NCBI RefSeq assembly: GCF_014640975.1
Contig: NZ_BMHO01000001.1
Coordinates: 2,304,166 to 2,368,165, forward strand
Reading direction: 5' to 3'
DNA: 64,000 bases
Source of the DNA: Microbacterium faecale
GTDB lineage: Bacteria > Actinomycetota > Actinomycetes > Actinomycetales > Microbacteriaceae
In this document: piece by piece, positions 49,124 through 58,719 of the stretch
How positions within the stretch are numbered: the first letter of the stretch is position 1
Layout of the letters: each line of letters opens with the position of its first letter
Notes under the pieces: model-generated
What the model was told of the DNA's origin: nothing
Seen by the model: the letters and a program-made list of their open reading frames with translations, nothing else
Databases searched by the model: none
Program-made: the position numbers and the translations under genes

Positions 49124-50335
49124 CTACCCGAACGCCTTGTCGAAGCCGAGGCTGCGTGCGATGATGCCGAGTTGCACCTCGGTCGATCCCTCGCCCAGCG
49201 TGAGGATCCGAGCGTCCCGGTAGTGCCTGGCCACGGGATTGACGTTGAGGAAGCCGTAGCCACCCCAGATCTGCGTCGCGTCGTTCGCGTTCGCGACCGC
49301 CGCCTCCGAGGCGATGAGCTTCGCCAGGGACGCCTCCTTCGTGAACGGCATCCCCACGTCGATGCGGTGCGCGGCATCGTGCATTACCGCGCGCGCGGCC
49401 GCGACGCGCGACTGCATGCGGGCGAGCGTGAACGCGATGTGCTGGTTGTCGCCGATGGCCTTGCCGAAGACGCGGCGCCGCTTCGCGTAGTCGACCGCTT
49501 CCTCCAGGCAGCCCTGTGCGGCGCCGACGCACAGGGCGGCAAACGCGACACGCCCCTCGTCCAGGACGCTGAGGAAGTTCGCGAAGCCGCGGCCGCGCTC
49601 CCCGAGCAGGTTCTCCTCCGGCACGCAGACTCCGTCGAAGACGAGCGGATGGGTGTCGGAGGTGTGCCAGCCGACCTTGTCGTAGGCGGGAAGAGCCGTG
49701 AACCCCTCGATCGGAACCGGCACGATGATCGTCGACAGTTCGGGCCCCACGGATCCATCGCGTCCGACGCGCTCGCCCGTGACCGCCGTCACCGTGACCA
49801 TGTTCGTGATCGGCGTCCCCGAGTTCGTGATGAACTGCTTCGTTCCGTTGATCGTCCACCACCCGTCCTCGAGGATGGCGGTGGTCTGGGTACCGCCCGC
49901 ATCAGACCCGGCCTCGGCCTCCGTGAGACCGAACGCTGCCAGGTTCTCACCGCGTGCCAACGACGGCAGGTAGGTGTCCTTCTGCTCGTCCGTGCCGAAG
50001 CGGTACACGGGCATCGCGCCGAGCCCGAGGCCCGCCTCGAGCGTCACGGCGATCGACTGGTCGACCCGCGCGAGCTGCTCGACCGCGACGCAGAGGTGCA
50101 GGTAGCTCTTGCCTTGCCCGTCGTATCGCTGCGGAAGCGGCAGACCGAACAGCCCCATCTCCCCCATCTGACGGATGATCTCGATCGGCAGACGGCGCTC
50201 CGTGTCGTACTCGTATGCGGCGGGCGCGACAACGTCGTCAGCGAATTCACGCACGCGACGCGCGAGCTCCTGCAGATCCGGATCCAGCATCTCGGTGCCC
50301 TCGACGACGGCCGGGGCGGGAACGGTGATGGACAT
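49124..50335 (-). CDS. acyl-CoA dehydrogenase (probably isovaleryl-/branched-chain acyl-CoA)
   Basis: This 403-aa FAD enzyme introduces the alpha-beta double bond. It has the ACAD signatures LTEAEAGSDAGGTQTTA and QIWGGYGFLNVNPVARHYRDA, the FAD-binding KQFITNSG segment and the catalytic Glu in LGEGSTEVQLGIIAR. The RVAFAALCVGAAQGCLEEAVDYA region is typical. As the last gene of the BCKDH/carboxylase operon it most likely acts on isovaleryl-CoA or related branched acyl-CoAs; the exact substrate is not provable from sequence. The start is ATG at 50335. Confidence 0.9.
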   Translation of the reverse strand: MSITVPAPAVVEGTEMLDPDLQELARRVREFADDVVAPAAYEYDTERRLPIEIIRQMGEMGLFGLPLPQRYDGQGKSYLHLCVAVEQLARVDQSIAVTLEAGLGLGAMPVYRFGTDEQKDTYLPSLARGENLAAFGLTEAEAGSDAGGTQTTAILEDGWWTINGTKQFITNSGTPITNMVTVTAVTGERVGRDGSVGPELSTIIVPVPIEGFTALPAYDKVGWHTSDTHPLVFDGVCVPEENLLGERGRGFANFLSVLDEGRVAFAALCVGAAQGCLEEAVDYAKRRRVFGKAIGDNQHIAFTLARMQSRVAAARAVMHDAAHRIDVGMPFTKEASLAKLIASEAAVANANDATQIWGGYGFLNVNPVARHYRDARILTLGEGSTEVQLGIIARSLGFDKAFG

Positions 50336-50352
50336 GGGTGCTCCTTCACTTC

Positions 50353-51168
50353 TTAGGGGCCCTTGGCCCCGTGGCGGGTGCGCGCGAGGATCCGGCGCGC
50401 GTGCATGAGAACGGGCTCATCGACCATCGCGCCCTCGAAGCGGAACACACCGCCGCGGCCGGTCGCCGCCGCGAGGACCCGGGCGGCCCAGTCCACGCTC
50501 TCGTCGGTCGGTCGGAAGGCCTCGCGGATCGGCGGCACGTGCGCGGGGTGGATCGCGGCCTTCGCGCCGAACCCGCTCGCGGCGGCGTCCGTCGCCTCCG
50601 CCAGGCAGCCGGCGAGGTCGGCGATGTCGGTACGGATCGCGTCGATCGCGACCTTGCCGTGAGCGGCGGCAGCCAGCAGGACCCGCGAGCGCGAGTGCAT
50701 CGCGACCGACCGGTATGCACCGGAGGTATCACGGCTGGAGGTGCCGCCGAGCGAGGCGACGAGGTCCTCCGCACCCCACATCAGCGCGACGACCCGCGGA
50801 TCCGCGGCGATCTGCTCGGATCCGACGACGCCACGCGCGGTTTCGCAGAGGGCGACGACCTCGAGGTCGCCGAGACCCGCGACGTCGGCTGCGGATTCGG
50901 CTTTCGGCACCATCACGGTCCGGTACGGCGAACGCGCGACCGCCGCCAGATCCGCGTCTCGATCCCCCAGCCCGTTCACGCGCACGATGGTGCGAGACGG
51001 ATCCAGTCGCGACTGCGCGATCGCGTCGCGCGCGGCGGCCTTGGCGTCGGGGGCGACGCCGTCCTCGAGATCGAGGATGACGGCGTCGGCGCGCGCGGCG
51101 GCCTTCTCGAAACGCTCGGGGCGGTCGCCGGGACAGAACAGCAGCGCCGGCCCCATGTCGAAGCTCAT
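50353..51168 (-). CDS. CitE-like CoA-ester lyase (HpcH/HpaI family)
   Basis: This 271-aa TIM-barrel enzyme has LFCPGDRPERFEKA, VILDLEDGVAPDAK with the metal-binding Glu/Asp, RVNGLGD, MVPKAESAADV, LCETARGVVG and LMWGAEDLVASLGG. In the equivalent M. tuberculosis cluster the CitE-like protein cleaves 3-hydroxy-3-methylglutaryl-CoA and citramalyl-CoA, finishing leucine breakdown. The same role is inferred here from context. The ATG at 51168 overlaps the MaoC stop as ATGA. Confidence 0.88.
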   Translation of the reverse strand: MSFDMGPALLFCPGDRPERFEKAAARADAVILDLEDGVAPDAKAAARDAIAQSRLDPSRTIVRVNGLGDRDADLAAVARSPYRTVMVPKAESAADVAGLGDLEVVALCETARGVVGSEQIAADPRVVALMWGAEDLVASLGGTSSRDTSGAYRSVAMHSRSRVLLAAAAHGKVAIDAIRTDIADLAGCLAEATDAAASGFGAKAAIHPAHVPPIREAFRPTDESVDWAARVLAAATGRGGVFRFEGAMVDEPVLMHARRILARTRHGAKGP

Positions 51169-51638
51169 GCGGGCCTCCCCTGCATCAGGACGGCGCGGAC
51201 GGCACGCGCGACGACCTCGCCATGCTGGTTGCGCCCGGTGTGCTCGAGGGTCACGATCCCCTGTCCCGGCCGCGACGATGACCGGCGCGTGTCGACGACC
51301 CGGCTCTCTCCGTAGAGCGTGTCCCCGTGCCGCATCGGCGCGGGGAAGCTCACCTCCGATAGGCCGAGATTCGCCACGATCGTGCCGTTCGTGAGCTGAC
51401 TCGTCGACATGCCGACGATCGTCGCGAGCGTGAACATCGAATTCACGAGCCGCTCGCCGAACTCCGTCTGTTCGGACCAGTGCGCGTCGAGATGCAGCGC
51501 CTGAGTGTTCATCGTCATCGTGGTGAACAGCACGTCGTCGGCCTCGGTCACTGTGCGCCCGGGGCGGTGTTCGTAGAGGACGCCGACCTCGAACTCCTCG
51601 AACCACAGCCCGCGCTGGGTGATGCGCTTCTCCGTCAC
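51165..51638 (-). CDS. MaoC-family (R)-specific enoyl-CoA hydratase
   Basis: This 157-aa single hot-dog protein begins [21 protein letters not shown] and carries the hydratase-2 motif with catalytic Asp and His ([21 protein letters not shown]). [20 protein letters not shown] follows. In this operon it probably hydrates 3-methylglutaconyl-CoA to HMG-CoA. The GTG at 51638 overlaps the carboxylase alpha stop as GTGA. Confidence 0.88.
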   Translation of the reverse strand: MTEKRITQRGLWFEEFEVGVLYEHRPGRTVTEADDVLFTTMTMNTQALHLDAHWSEQTEFGERLVNSMFTLATIVGMSTSQLTNGTIVANLGLSEVSFPAPMRHGDTLYGESRVVDTRRSSSRPGQGIVTLEHTGRNQHGEVVARAVRAVLMQGRPA

Positions 51639-53575
51639 GATTCCTCGCTCTCCCGCACCGCTGCGACGTCCTGGCCGCGCGACACTCGGTCGCCGACGCG
51701 CACATCGATGCTCGCGACTCCCGCGACGGGGGCGCGCAGCACATGCTCCATCTTCATCGCCTCGATACTCACGAGCGCGTCGCCGGCGGCCACCTCGCCA
51801 CCGTCCGCCGCGTGCACCGCGACGACCGTCCCCGGCATGGGCGACGCGAGCGCAGGGTCCTGCCCCGCGCGGCCGCGGCGCGCATTCCGCGCTTCCTCGA
51901 CAAACCAGGTGCCGTCCGCGGTCGACAGCCAGACCCCGCCGGGCGCGAAGGCGACCGCGACCGGGTCGGCGAGCAGCCGACTCTGCGACGTCCCTCGCTC
52001 ACGCGCCACGCGCACAGCGACAGAGCTTGCGGCAGCGCTGGCGGGCAGCATCGTGACGGTGGCGATGGCCGCGCCGTCGCGCAGCCGGACGCTCGACCCC
52101 ACGGCACCGCCGATCCGCCACCCATCCGGGTCCCAGGCCCGGACGCCGCGCGCGCCGCGCTCGATCAGCGCACGACCCGCCTGCGCGAACACATCATCGG
52201 GAACGTCGATACGCGCAAGACGCTCGCCGTGCCGGTCGATGAGACCGGTGTCCAGCCGCCCAGCGCGCACCTCCGGATCCGCGACGAGCGCGCGCAGGAA
52301 GGCGACGTTGGTCATCACCCCGAGCACGCGCGTGTCGGCCAGGGCGGCATCCAGGCGCTCGAGCGCAGCGCCGCGCGTCGCCGCATGCGCGATCACCTTC
52401 GCGAGCATCGGGTCGTAATGGGTCGACACGACGTCGCCGGAGGCTATTCCTGCGTCCACGCGCACGCCGTCCCCCTCGGGCCATTCGACGAGCAGCGCCT
52501 CACCGCCGGTCGGCGCGAAGCCCGCGGCCGGATCCTCCGCGTAGATTCGCGCCTCGATCGCGTGTCCGGTGATCCGCACGTCCTCTTGGGCGCGATCGAG
52601 CTGCTCCCCTGCGGCGACGCGCAGCTGCTGCTCGACGAGATCGATGCCCACGACGGCCTCCGTGACGGGGTGCTCGACCTGCAGCCGCGTGTTCATCTCC
52701 ATGAAGAACGGTTCGTCGGGGTGGTCGCCGGACACGATGAACTCGACGGTGCCCGCGCCGACGTACCCGACCGCGCGCGCCGTCTCGCAGGCGGCCTGAC
52801 CGATCCGTTCGCGCTGCTCCTCCGTCAGCAGGGGGCTCGGCGCCTCCTCCACCACCTTCTGGTGCCGGCGCTGCAGCGAGCACTCCCGCTCGCCGAGGTG
52901 GATGACGTTGCCGTGCTCATCGGCGAGAATCTGCACCTCGATATGGCGTGGATTCGTGACGAATCTCTCCAGGAAGAGCGTGTCGTCACCAAAGGCAGCG
53001 GTGGACTCGCGGCGCGCCTGGGCAAGCGCACCGGGAAGGCCCGCAGGATCGTCGACCCGGTGCATCCCCTTCCCGCCTCCGCCGAGCGCCGGCTTGACCA
53101 GGACGGGGAATCCGACCCGTTCCGCGCCCGCCACGAGCGTCGCGTCGTCGAGCGCCGGCCCCGCGACGCCGGGCACCGTCGCCACGCCGCGCTTCTCCAC
53201 CGCGGCCCGCGCGCGGACCTTGTCGCCCATCGTCTCGATCGCCTCCGGCGGTGGACCGATGAACGCGATGCCAGCCGACCGACACGCACGAGCGAGCGCC
53301 GCGCTCTCCGCGAGGAACCCGTATCCCGGGTGAATCGCCTGGGCACCGGCGTCACGCGCGGCCCGCACGACGGCCTCGACGTCGAGGTACGAGCGGCGCG
53401 CGTCGGCCGGCCCGATGCGGATCGCCGCCGAGGCGGCCCGCACATGCATCGCGTCCGCGTCGGCGTCCGAGTACACGGCGATCGAGCGGATGCCGAGGCG
53501 ATCGAGAGTGCGGATCACGCGCACGGCGATCTCGCCGCGGTTGGCGATGAGGACGCTGTCGAACACGGCCATCAC
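51635..53575 (-). CDS. acyl-CoA carboxylase alpha subunit: biotin carboxylase plus biotin carrier domain (probably methylcrotonoyl-CoA)
   Basis: The first 450 residues of this 646-aa protein are biotin carboxylase ([19 protein letters not shown]-grasp loop [45 protein letters not shown]). The last 75 residues are a biotin carrier with the biotinylation site EAMKMEHV. Between them lies a divergent BT-like linker. The pairing with an MccB-like beta subunit and leucine genes suggests 3-methylcrotonoyl-CoA carboxylase. GTG 53575 overlaps the upstream stop; ATG 53572, immediately after it, is the alternative start. Confidence 0.9.
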   Translation of the reverse strand: MMAVFDSVLIANRGEIAVRVIRTLDRLGIRSIAVYSDADADAMHVRAASAAIRIGPADARRSYLDVEAVVRAARDAGAQAIHPGYGFLAESAALARACRSAGIAFIGPPPEAIETMGDKVRARAAVEKRGVATVPGVAGPALDDATLVAGAERVGFPVLVKPALGGGGKGMHRVDDPAGLPGALAQARRESTAAFGDDTLFLERFVTNPRHIEVQILADEHGNVIHLGERECSLQRRHQKVVEEAPSPLLTEEQRERIGQAACETARAVGYVGAGTVEFIVSGDHPDEPFFMEMNTRLQVEHPVTEAVVGIDLVEQQLRVAAGEQLDRAQEDVRITGHAIEARIYAEDPAAGFAPTGGEALLVEWPEGDGVRVDAGIASGDVVSTHYDPMLAKVIAHAATRGAALERLDAALADTRVLGVMTNVAFLRALVADPEVRAGRLDTGLIDRHGERLARIDVPDDVFAQAGRALIERGARGVRAWDPDGWRIGGAVGSSVRLRDGAAIATVTMLPASAAASSVAVRVARERGTSQSRLLADPVAVAFAPGGVWLSTADGTWFVEEARNARRGRAGQDPALASPMPGTVVAVHAADGGEVAAGDALVSIEAMKMEHVLRAPVAGVASIDVRVGDRVSRGQDVAAVRESEES

Positions 53576-55179
53576 ATCCGGAAGACGCCGTAGCGGACGT
53601 CGGGCAACGGAGACTGGCCCGCGACGTCAAGGGCCAGCCCGAGCACGCGGCGTGTGTCGGCGGGGTCGATCACGCCGTCGTCCCAGAGGCGCGCGGTCGA
53701 GTAGTACGGCGACCCCTGTCGCTCGTACTGGTCGCGGATGGGTGCCTCGAACGCGTCCTGGTCTTCGGCGCTCCACGCGCCGCCGGACTGCTCGATCTGC
53801 TCGCGCCGCACGGTCGAGAGCACGCTCGCGGCCTGCGGGCCTCCCATCACCGAGACGCGCGCGTTCGGCCAGAGCCAGAGGAACCGCGGATCGTATGCGC
53901 GACCGCACATCGAGTAGGTGCCGGCCCCGAAGGATCCGCCGATGACGACCGTGAGCTTCGGCACGCGCGCACAGGAGACGGCGGTGACCATTTTCGCGCC
54001 GTGCTTCGCGATGCCGCCGCGCTCATACTCGGCCCCCACCATGAATCCGGTGATGTTCTGCAGGAACACGAGCGGAATGCCGCGCTGATCGCACAGCTCG
54101 ATGAAGTGCGCCCCCTTCTGCGCGCTCTCGCTGAAGAGCACACCGCTGTTCGCGACGATGCCGACGGGGTGGCCGAAGATCGACGCGAACCCCGTCACGA
54201 GGGTCGTGCCGAACCCGGCCTTGAACTCAGTGAACTCACTGCCGTCGACGAGCCGGGCGATCACTTCGCGCACCTCGTAGGGCGTATGCAGGTCAGCGGG
54301 AACCGCCGCATACAGCGCGGCCGGGTCCACCGCGGGCTCGCGCGGTTCGGCGACCGGCCATGGTGCATCCGGATCGGGCGGAAGCGTCGCGACGATGTCG
54401 CGGACGATGCGCAGGGCGTGCTCGTCGTCGTCGGCGAGGTGGTCGGCGACACCGGACACGGTCGTGTGGAGTTCGCCGCCGCCGAGCTCTTCCGCGGTGA
54501 CCTCCTCCCCCGTGGCGGCCTTCACGAGCGGCGGTCCGCCCAGGAAGATCGTCCCCTGTTCGGCAACGATCACCGTCTCGTCGCTCATCGCGGGCACGTA
54601 CGCGCCGCCGGCCGTCGAGGATCCCATCACGCACGCGATCTGCGCGATCCCGGCCGCGCTCATCCTCGCCTGGTTGTAGAAGATCCGGCCGAAATGTTCG
54701 CGGTCGGGGAAGACCTCGTCCTGGAGTGGCAGATAGGCGCCGCCCGAATCGACGAGGTACACGCACGGCAGGCGGTTCTCGTTCGCGATCGCCTGCGCCC
54801 GGAGGTGCTTCTTGACCGTGAGGGGATAATAGGTGCCGCCCTTCACCGTCGCGTCGTTCGCGACGATCATGCACCGCCGGCCCGAGACGCTCCCGATTCC
54901 CGCGATGACACCCGCCGCCGGCGCCTCGTCGTCGTAGCACCCGGTCGCGGCAAGGGGCGAGATCTCGAGGAACGGGCTGCCGACGTCGAGCAGCCGGTCG
55001 ATGCGGTCGCGAGGCAGCAGCTTGCCGCGGGCGAGGTGCCGTTCACGCGCGCGTTCGGATCCGCCGCTCGCGGCCGCCGCGAGGCGTTCCCGCAGGTCAT
55101 CGACGAGCGTGCGCATCGCGGCGGCGCGACGCTCGCCGTCCTCGCTCGTCGCGTCGACCGCGCTCGTCAGAACGTCCAT
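53572..55179 (-). CDS. acyl-CoA carboxylase beta subunit (methylcrotonoyl-CoA carboxylase type)
   Basis: This 535-aa carboxyltransferase matches the MccB group in length and in [77 protein letters not shown] and [20 protein letters not shown] (quoted in part). It transfers carboxyl from biotin to the acyl-CoA. I choose ATG 55179, preceded by GGGGATGAGG and 4 bp after the E2 stop. The frame continues to 55263 without family similarity. Confidence 0.92.
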   Translation of the reverse strand: MDVLTSAVDATSEDGERRAAAMRTLVDDLRERLAAAASGGSERARERHLARGKLLPRDRIDRLLDVGSPFLEISPLAATGCYDDEAPAAGVIAGIGSVSGRRCMIVANDATVKGGTYYPLTVKKHLRAQAIANENRLPCVYLVDSGGAYLPLQDEVFPDREHFGRIFYNQARMSAAGIAQIACVMGSSTAGGAYVPAMSDETVIVAEQGTIFLGGPPLVKAATGEEVTAEELGGGELHTTVSGVADHLADDDEHALRIVRDIVATLPPDPDAPWPVAEPREPAVDPAALYAAVPADLHTPYEVREVIARLVDGSEFTEFKAGFGTTLVTGFASIFGHPVGIVANSGVLFSESAQKGAHFIELCDQRGIPLVFLQNITGFMVGAEYERGGIAKHGAKMVTAVSCARVPKLTVVIGGSFGAGTYSMCGRAYDPRFLWLWPNARVSVMGGPQAASVLSTVRREQIEQSGGAWSAEDQDAFEAPIRDQYERQGSPYYSTARLWDDGVIDPADTRRVLGLALDVAGQSPLPDVRYGVFRM

Positions 55180-55183
55180 CGCC

Positions 55184-56380
55184 TCATCCCCTCGCCAACG
55201 CGAGTCCGGGCCGGGCCAGCATCCCGCCGACGTCGGCGAGGAATCGGCTCGCCTCGCGCCCATCGATGACGCGATGATCGAAAGACACGGTCAGCGTGCA
55301 CACGTCGCGCAGCGCGATCTGTCCGTCGTGCTCCCACGGGATGTGACGCACGGCTCCGACGGCGATGATCGCTGACTGACCGGGATTGAGGATCGGCGTG
55401 CCGCCGTCGACGCCGAACACGCCGACGTTCGACACCGTCAGCGTCGAACCCGTGAGCGCCTCGGGGCCGATGCTGCCGTCGCGCGCAGCGGCCGCGCGCT
55501 GCGCGATGGCGGCCGTGAGCTCGGTCGCGTCGAGACGGTCGGCGTCGTCGACGCTCGCGACGACGAGTCCGCGATCCGTCGCGACTGCGATGCCGAGGTT
55601 GACGGCCTCGTGATACTCGATCTCGCTCGGCTCCGAGTGGTAGGTCGCATTGACGCCCGGCGAGCGTCCCGCGGCGCTCACGATCGCGCGGCAGGTCATC
55701 GCGAGGAAGGACGGAGCGGAGTCGCCGCCCTTCAGATCGGAGACGATCTGCGTCGTCTCGGTGACGTCGACCTGTAGGAAGCACGACGCGTGTGGCGCGG
55801 TGAACGCCGACGCGACCATGGCCTCCGCGGTGCGCCGCCGGAGTCCCGAGACCGGCTCGCGACGGGAGGCCCGGGGGGATCCGCCGCGGTCGTCGCGCAC
55901 GAAGGGCTGCTGTGCGAACGTGCGCGGGCTGCGAGCCGGGCGCTCGCGGCCGCCGAGCTTCACGGATCCGACAAGGACGCTCACACGGCCGTCCGCGCCC
56001 TCCGCCGCGTCCTGGGCGTCCTGTTCGTCCGTGTCCGCCACGGCGTCGTCTGCGCTCGATCCTGCGGGCGCGGACGCCTCCGCCGGCGCCTCGTCATCGG
56101 CATCGGCATCGGCATCGGCATCCGGGGAAGGATCCTCGTCGCCCGGGCCGAGATCGAAATCGATGATCGGCGCGCCGACATCAACCGTGTCGCCCGCCTC
56201 GACGTGCAGTTTCCGGACGCGTCCGTCGTGCGGGCTCGGCAGCTCCACGACCGCCTTCGCGGTCTCGACCTGCGCGAGCACGTCGCCCCACGCGACGGTG
56301 TCGCCCTCCGCGACCTGCCACTCCACGATCGTGCTCTCGGTCAGTCCCTCGCCGAGATCCGGCAGTCGGAACGTCGTCAT
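55184..56380 (-). CDS. branched-chain 2-oxoacid dehydrogenase E2 (lipoyl acyltransferase), lacking a visible subunit-binding domain
   Basis: This 398-aa E2 core protein moves the acyl group from E1 to CoA. Residues 1-76 form one lipoyl domain with Lys42 in VETAKAVV. Residues 80-130 are an acidic linker with a DADADADAD run, encoded by CATCGG hexamers. Residues 175-398 form the catalytic domain with HRVIDG near the end. The peripheral-subunit-binding domain normally found between them is not recognisable: residues 132-175 read as a basic Arg/Ser/Pro stretch. The ATG at 56380 overlaps the E1beta stop as ATGA. Confidence 0.9.
   Translation of the reverse strand: MTTFRLPDLGEGLTESTIVEWQVAEGDTVAWGDVLAQVETAKAVVELPSPHDGRVRKLHVEAGDTVDVGAPIIDFDLGPGDEDPSPDADADADADDEAPAEASAPAGSSADDAVADTDEQDAQDAAEGADGRVSVLVGSVKLGGRERPARSPRTFAQQPFVRDDRGGSPRASRREPVSGLRRRTAEAMVASAFTAPHASCFLQVDVTETTQIVSDLKGGDSAPSFLAMTCRAIVSAAGRSPGVNATYHSEPSEIEYHEAVNLGIAVATDRGLVVASVDDADRLDATELTAAIAQRAAAARDGSIGPEALTGSTLTVSNVGVFGVDGGTPILNPGQSAIIAVGAVRHIPWEHDGQIALRDVCTLTVSFDHRVIDGREASRFLADVGGMLARPGLALARG
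56095..56122. repeat. CATCGG hexanucleotide tandem repeat inside the E2 gene
   Basis: There are four full copies of CATCGG plus a partial fifth. They encode alternating Asp-Ala on the minus strand in the E2 linker. In-frame gain or loss of units would change linker length only. Confidence 0.85.
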
Positions 56381-57393
56381 CGTGCACCCCCCGTGAGCGC
56401 GAGCTCGGACCGGGAAGAACGACGACCCAGCACGTGGTCGACGGCGTCGAGGATCCGGTCCAGGCTCGGGAGGTAATGACCCTCCAGTGCGGATGGCGGG
56501 TAGGGCGTGTCGTATCCGGTGACGCGCTCGGGCGGGGCGTTCAGCGCGTCGAAAGCGCGCTCGACGACGTTCGCGACGACCTCGCTCGACACCGAGGCTT
56601 CCGCCGGTGCCTCGTGGGCGACGACGAGCCGCCCCGTGCGCCTCACGCTGTCGACGACCGTGTCGATGTCCACCGGCGAGATCGAGCGCAGGTCGATCAC
56701 CTCGAGCTCGATCCCCTCGTCGCTCGCGGCGACCGCCGCATCGAGCGCGGTCTGAACCGTCGGTCCGTAGCAGGCGACCGTCACGTCCCGGCCTCGGGTC
56801 AGGACGGTCGCCGTATCGAGATCGCGCACGACCGAAGTATCGACGTCGCCCTTGCCCCAGTACTTCGCCTTCGGTTCGAACACGATCACCGGATCGTCGC
56901 TCGCGATCGCGGCGCGCATCGTCGAGTACGCCTCCTGCGGGCTGGAGCACGTCACGACGCGCAGGCCGGGCGTGTGAGCGAAGTAGGACTCGGGAGATTC
57001 CGCGTGATGCTCGACCGATCCGATGTGGCCGCCGTACGGGATCCGCACGGTGACAGGCATGCGGACCCGGCCCGCCGTGCGATAGTGCAGCCGCGCGAGC
57101 TGGGTGACGATCTGGTCGAACGCGGGGAACATGAAGCCGTCGAACTGGATCTCGACGATGGGTCGGTATCCGCGGTACGCCATGCCGATGGCCGTGCCGA
57201 CGATCGCCGATTCCGCGAGCGGCGAGTCGATGACGCGCGCCTCGCCGAACTGCTGCTGCAGGCCGTCCGTGACCCGGAAGACGCCGCCCAGCTTCCCGAT
57301 GTCCTCGCCGAGCAGCACGACCTTCTCGTCCTCGGCGAGCGCGTCGCCGAGGGCCCGTCCGATCGCTTTGCCGAGTGGGAGCGTCTCGGTCAT
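56377..57393 (-). CDS. branched-chain 2-oxoacid dehydrogenase E1 beta subunit
   Basis: This 338-aa transketolase-like subunit has VVLLGEDIGKLGGVFRVTDG, DSPLAESAIVGTAIGMAYRG, EIQFDGFMFPAFDQI and RIPYGGHIGSVEHHAESPE (quoted in part), then a C-terminal domain with IDLRSISPVDIDTV. With E1alpha it binds thiamine diphosphate and decarboxylates branched 2-oxoacids. The ATG at 57393 overlaps the E1alpha stop as ATGA. Confidence 0.94.
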   Translation of the reverse strand: MTETLPLGKAIGRALGDALAEDEKVVLLGEDIGKLGGVFRVTDGLQQQFGEARVIDSPLAESAIVGTAIGMAYRGYRPIVEIQFDGFMFPAFDQIVTQLARLHYRTAGRVRMPVTVRIPYGGHIGSVEHHAESPESYFAHTPGLRVVTCSSPQEAYSTMRAAIASDDPVIVFEPKAKYWGKGDVDTSVVRDLDTATVLTRGRDVTVACYGPTVQTALDAAVAASDEGIELEVIDLRSISPVDIDTVVDSVRRTGRLVVAHEAPAEASVSSEVVANVVERAFDALNAPPERVTGYDTPYPPSALEGHYLPSLDRILDAVDHVLGRRSSRSELALTGGAR

Positions 57394-58508
57394 GACTCCC
57401 CCTCGATGCTCGCCTCGAACGCCAGGTGCTGCGCCCGCTGCTCGGAGATCCGCACGGTCGGCGTCGTGTACACGTGGTCGAAGATCGTCTCGGCACGCGG
57501 CATCTCGCCGGTCGTCACGGCGGTGCGCAGGTCCCGAGCGGCCTGGTCGCACCGCACCTGCGCCTCTTCACGGATCTGATCGACCCGCGCCCCGTTCTGC
57601 GCGAGGTGCCGTTCGAGGCGGTCGATCGGATCCTTGCCGCGCCACTGCGCGACCTCTTCGTCGTCGCGGTACCGGGTGGGGTCGTCGGTCGTGGTGTGCG
57701 GGCCGATACGGTAGGTGACCGCCTCGATGAAGGTCGGTCCCCCGCCGCGGCGCGCGCGCTGCAAGGCGATGCGCGTGGCTGCGAGCACGGCGAGGACGTC
57801 GTTGCCGTCGACGCGCAGGGCCGGGATCCCGAACCCCGTCGCGCGCGCGGCGAGCGGCGATGCGGACTGCAGCCGCACCGGCTCGGAGATCGCGTAGTGG
57901 TTGTTCTGGCAGAAGAACACGGCGGGCACGCGGAACGTGCTCGCGAACACCATCGCCTCGTTGACGTCTCCCTCACTCATCGCGCCGTCGCCCAGGTAGG
58001 CGATGGCGACGTCGTCGGCGCCGTCCATACGCAGGCCCATCGCATATCCGGTGGCATGGAGCGTCTGCGCACCGATGATGATCTGCGGGGTCGCCATGCG
58101 ATACGCCTGCGGATCCCAACCGGACTGTGTCGTTCCCTGCCACACGGCGAGCAGCTCTCGGAACGTGACCCCGCGCAGCACGGCGAGCGCGTGCTCGCGG
58201 TAGGAGCCGAAGACGAAGTCCGTCTCGCGCAGGGCACGCCCGGATCCCACCTGCGCCGCCTCCTGGCCGAGGGACGGCGGCCACAGGACCAGCTCGCCTT
58301 GGCGTGTGAGGGCGAAGGCCTCCTGGTCGACGCGACGCGCGAGCGCCATATCGACGTAGAGATCCGTCAGCGCCGTCTCATCGACGTCGGAGAGCTGGCC
58401 GTCGAGGACGGCGTTGGCGTGACGTGCGCCGCTGGGGTCGAGAATCGCGAGCGGCTCGTCGAGCCCGGCGGAATGTTCTGCGGCGCGTGCGGACACATCG
58501 ATCGACAT
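57390..58508 (-). CDS. branched-chain 2-oxoacid dehydrogenase E1 alpha subunit
   Basis: This 372-aa thiamine-diphosphate-dependent subunit has the ThDP motif AYLGDGAMSEGDVNEAMVFA, the phosphorylation-loop-like region YRIGPHTTTDDPTRYR, and FFCQNNHYAISEP. The sequence is closer to branched-chain than pyruvate E1, as FVFGSYREHALAVLRG and context suggest. The ATG at 58508 follows GGAGG, and upstream in-frame starts lie in the divergent promoter region. It is the first gene of the eight-gene catabolic operon, ordered like the M. tuberculosis Rv2497c-Rv2495c bkd genes and their neighbours. Confidence 0.93.
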   Translation of the reverse strand: MSIDVSARAAEHSAGLDEPLAILDPSGARHANAVLDGQLSDVDETALTDLYVDMALARRVDQEAFALTRQGELVLWPPSLGQEAAQVGSGRALRETDFVFGSYREHALAVLRGVTFRELLAVWQGTTQSGWDPQAYRMATPQIIIGAQTLHATGYAMGLRMDGADDVAIAYLGDGAMSEGDVNEAMVFASTFRVPAVFFCQNNHYAISEPVRLQSASPLAARATGFGIPALRVDGNDVLAVLAATRIALQRARRGGGPTFIEAVTYRIGPHTTTDDPTRYRDDEEVAQWRGKDPIDRLERHLAQNGARVDQIREEAQVRCDQAARDLRTAVTTGEMPRAETIFDHVYTTPTVRISEQRAQHLAFEASIEGES

Positions 58509-58719
58509 GGCGGAACCTCCTCGTTCCCGCGCCTCGTGAGCGCGTCGTCCGGCCGTGGTGTGGCCTGTCTTCACGGTACGCCGGCCGTGCACTTCGAGCA
58601 ACCACCTCGCGCGTTCCTCCCCACATTGCTCAGTCACACGCGACATGCAGATACATGGTGCGGAACGCGTGGGGAGTCGGCAGAATGGCACGAACCGTGC
58701 ACGACGAAAGGAACTGCTC

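Noticed and set aside
48606..49223. 205-aa plus-strand frame next to the ABC operator
   Set aside because: It is antisense to the DUF3052-like gene and the end of the acyl-CoA dehydrogenase gene, with an Arg-rich composition and no ribosome site.
56095..56122. Short tandem repeats as a CRISPR array
   Set aside because: The units are 6 bp without spacers and lie inside the E2 coding frame.
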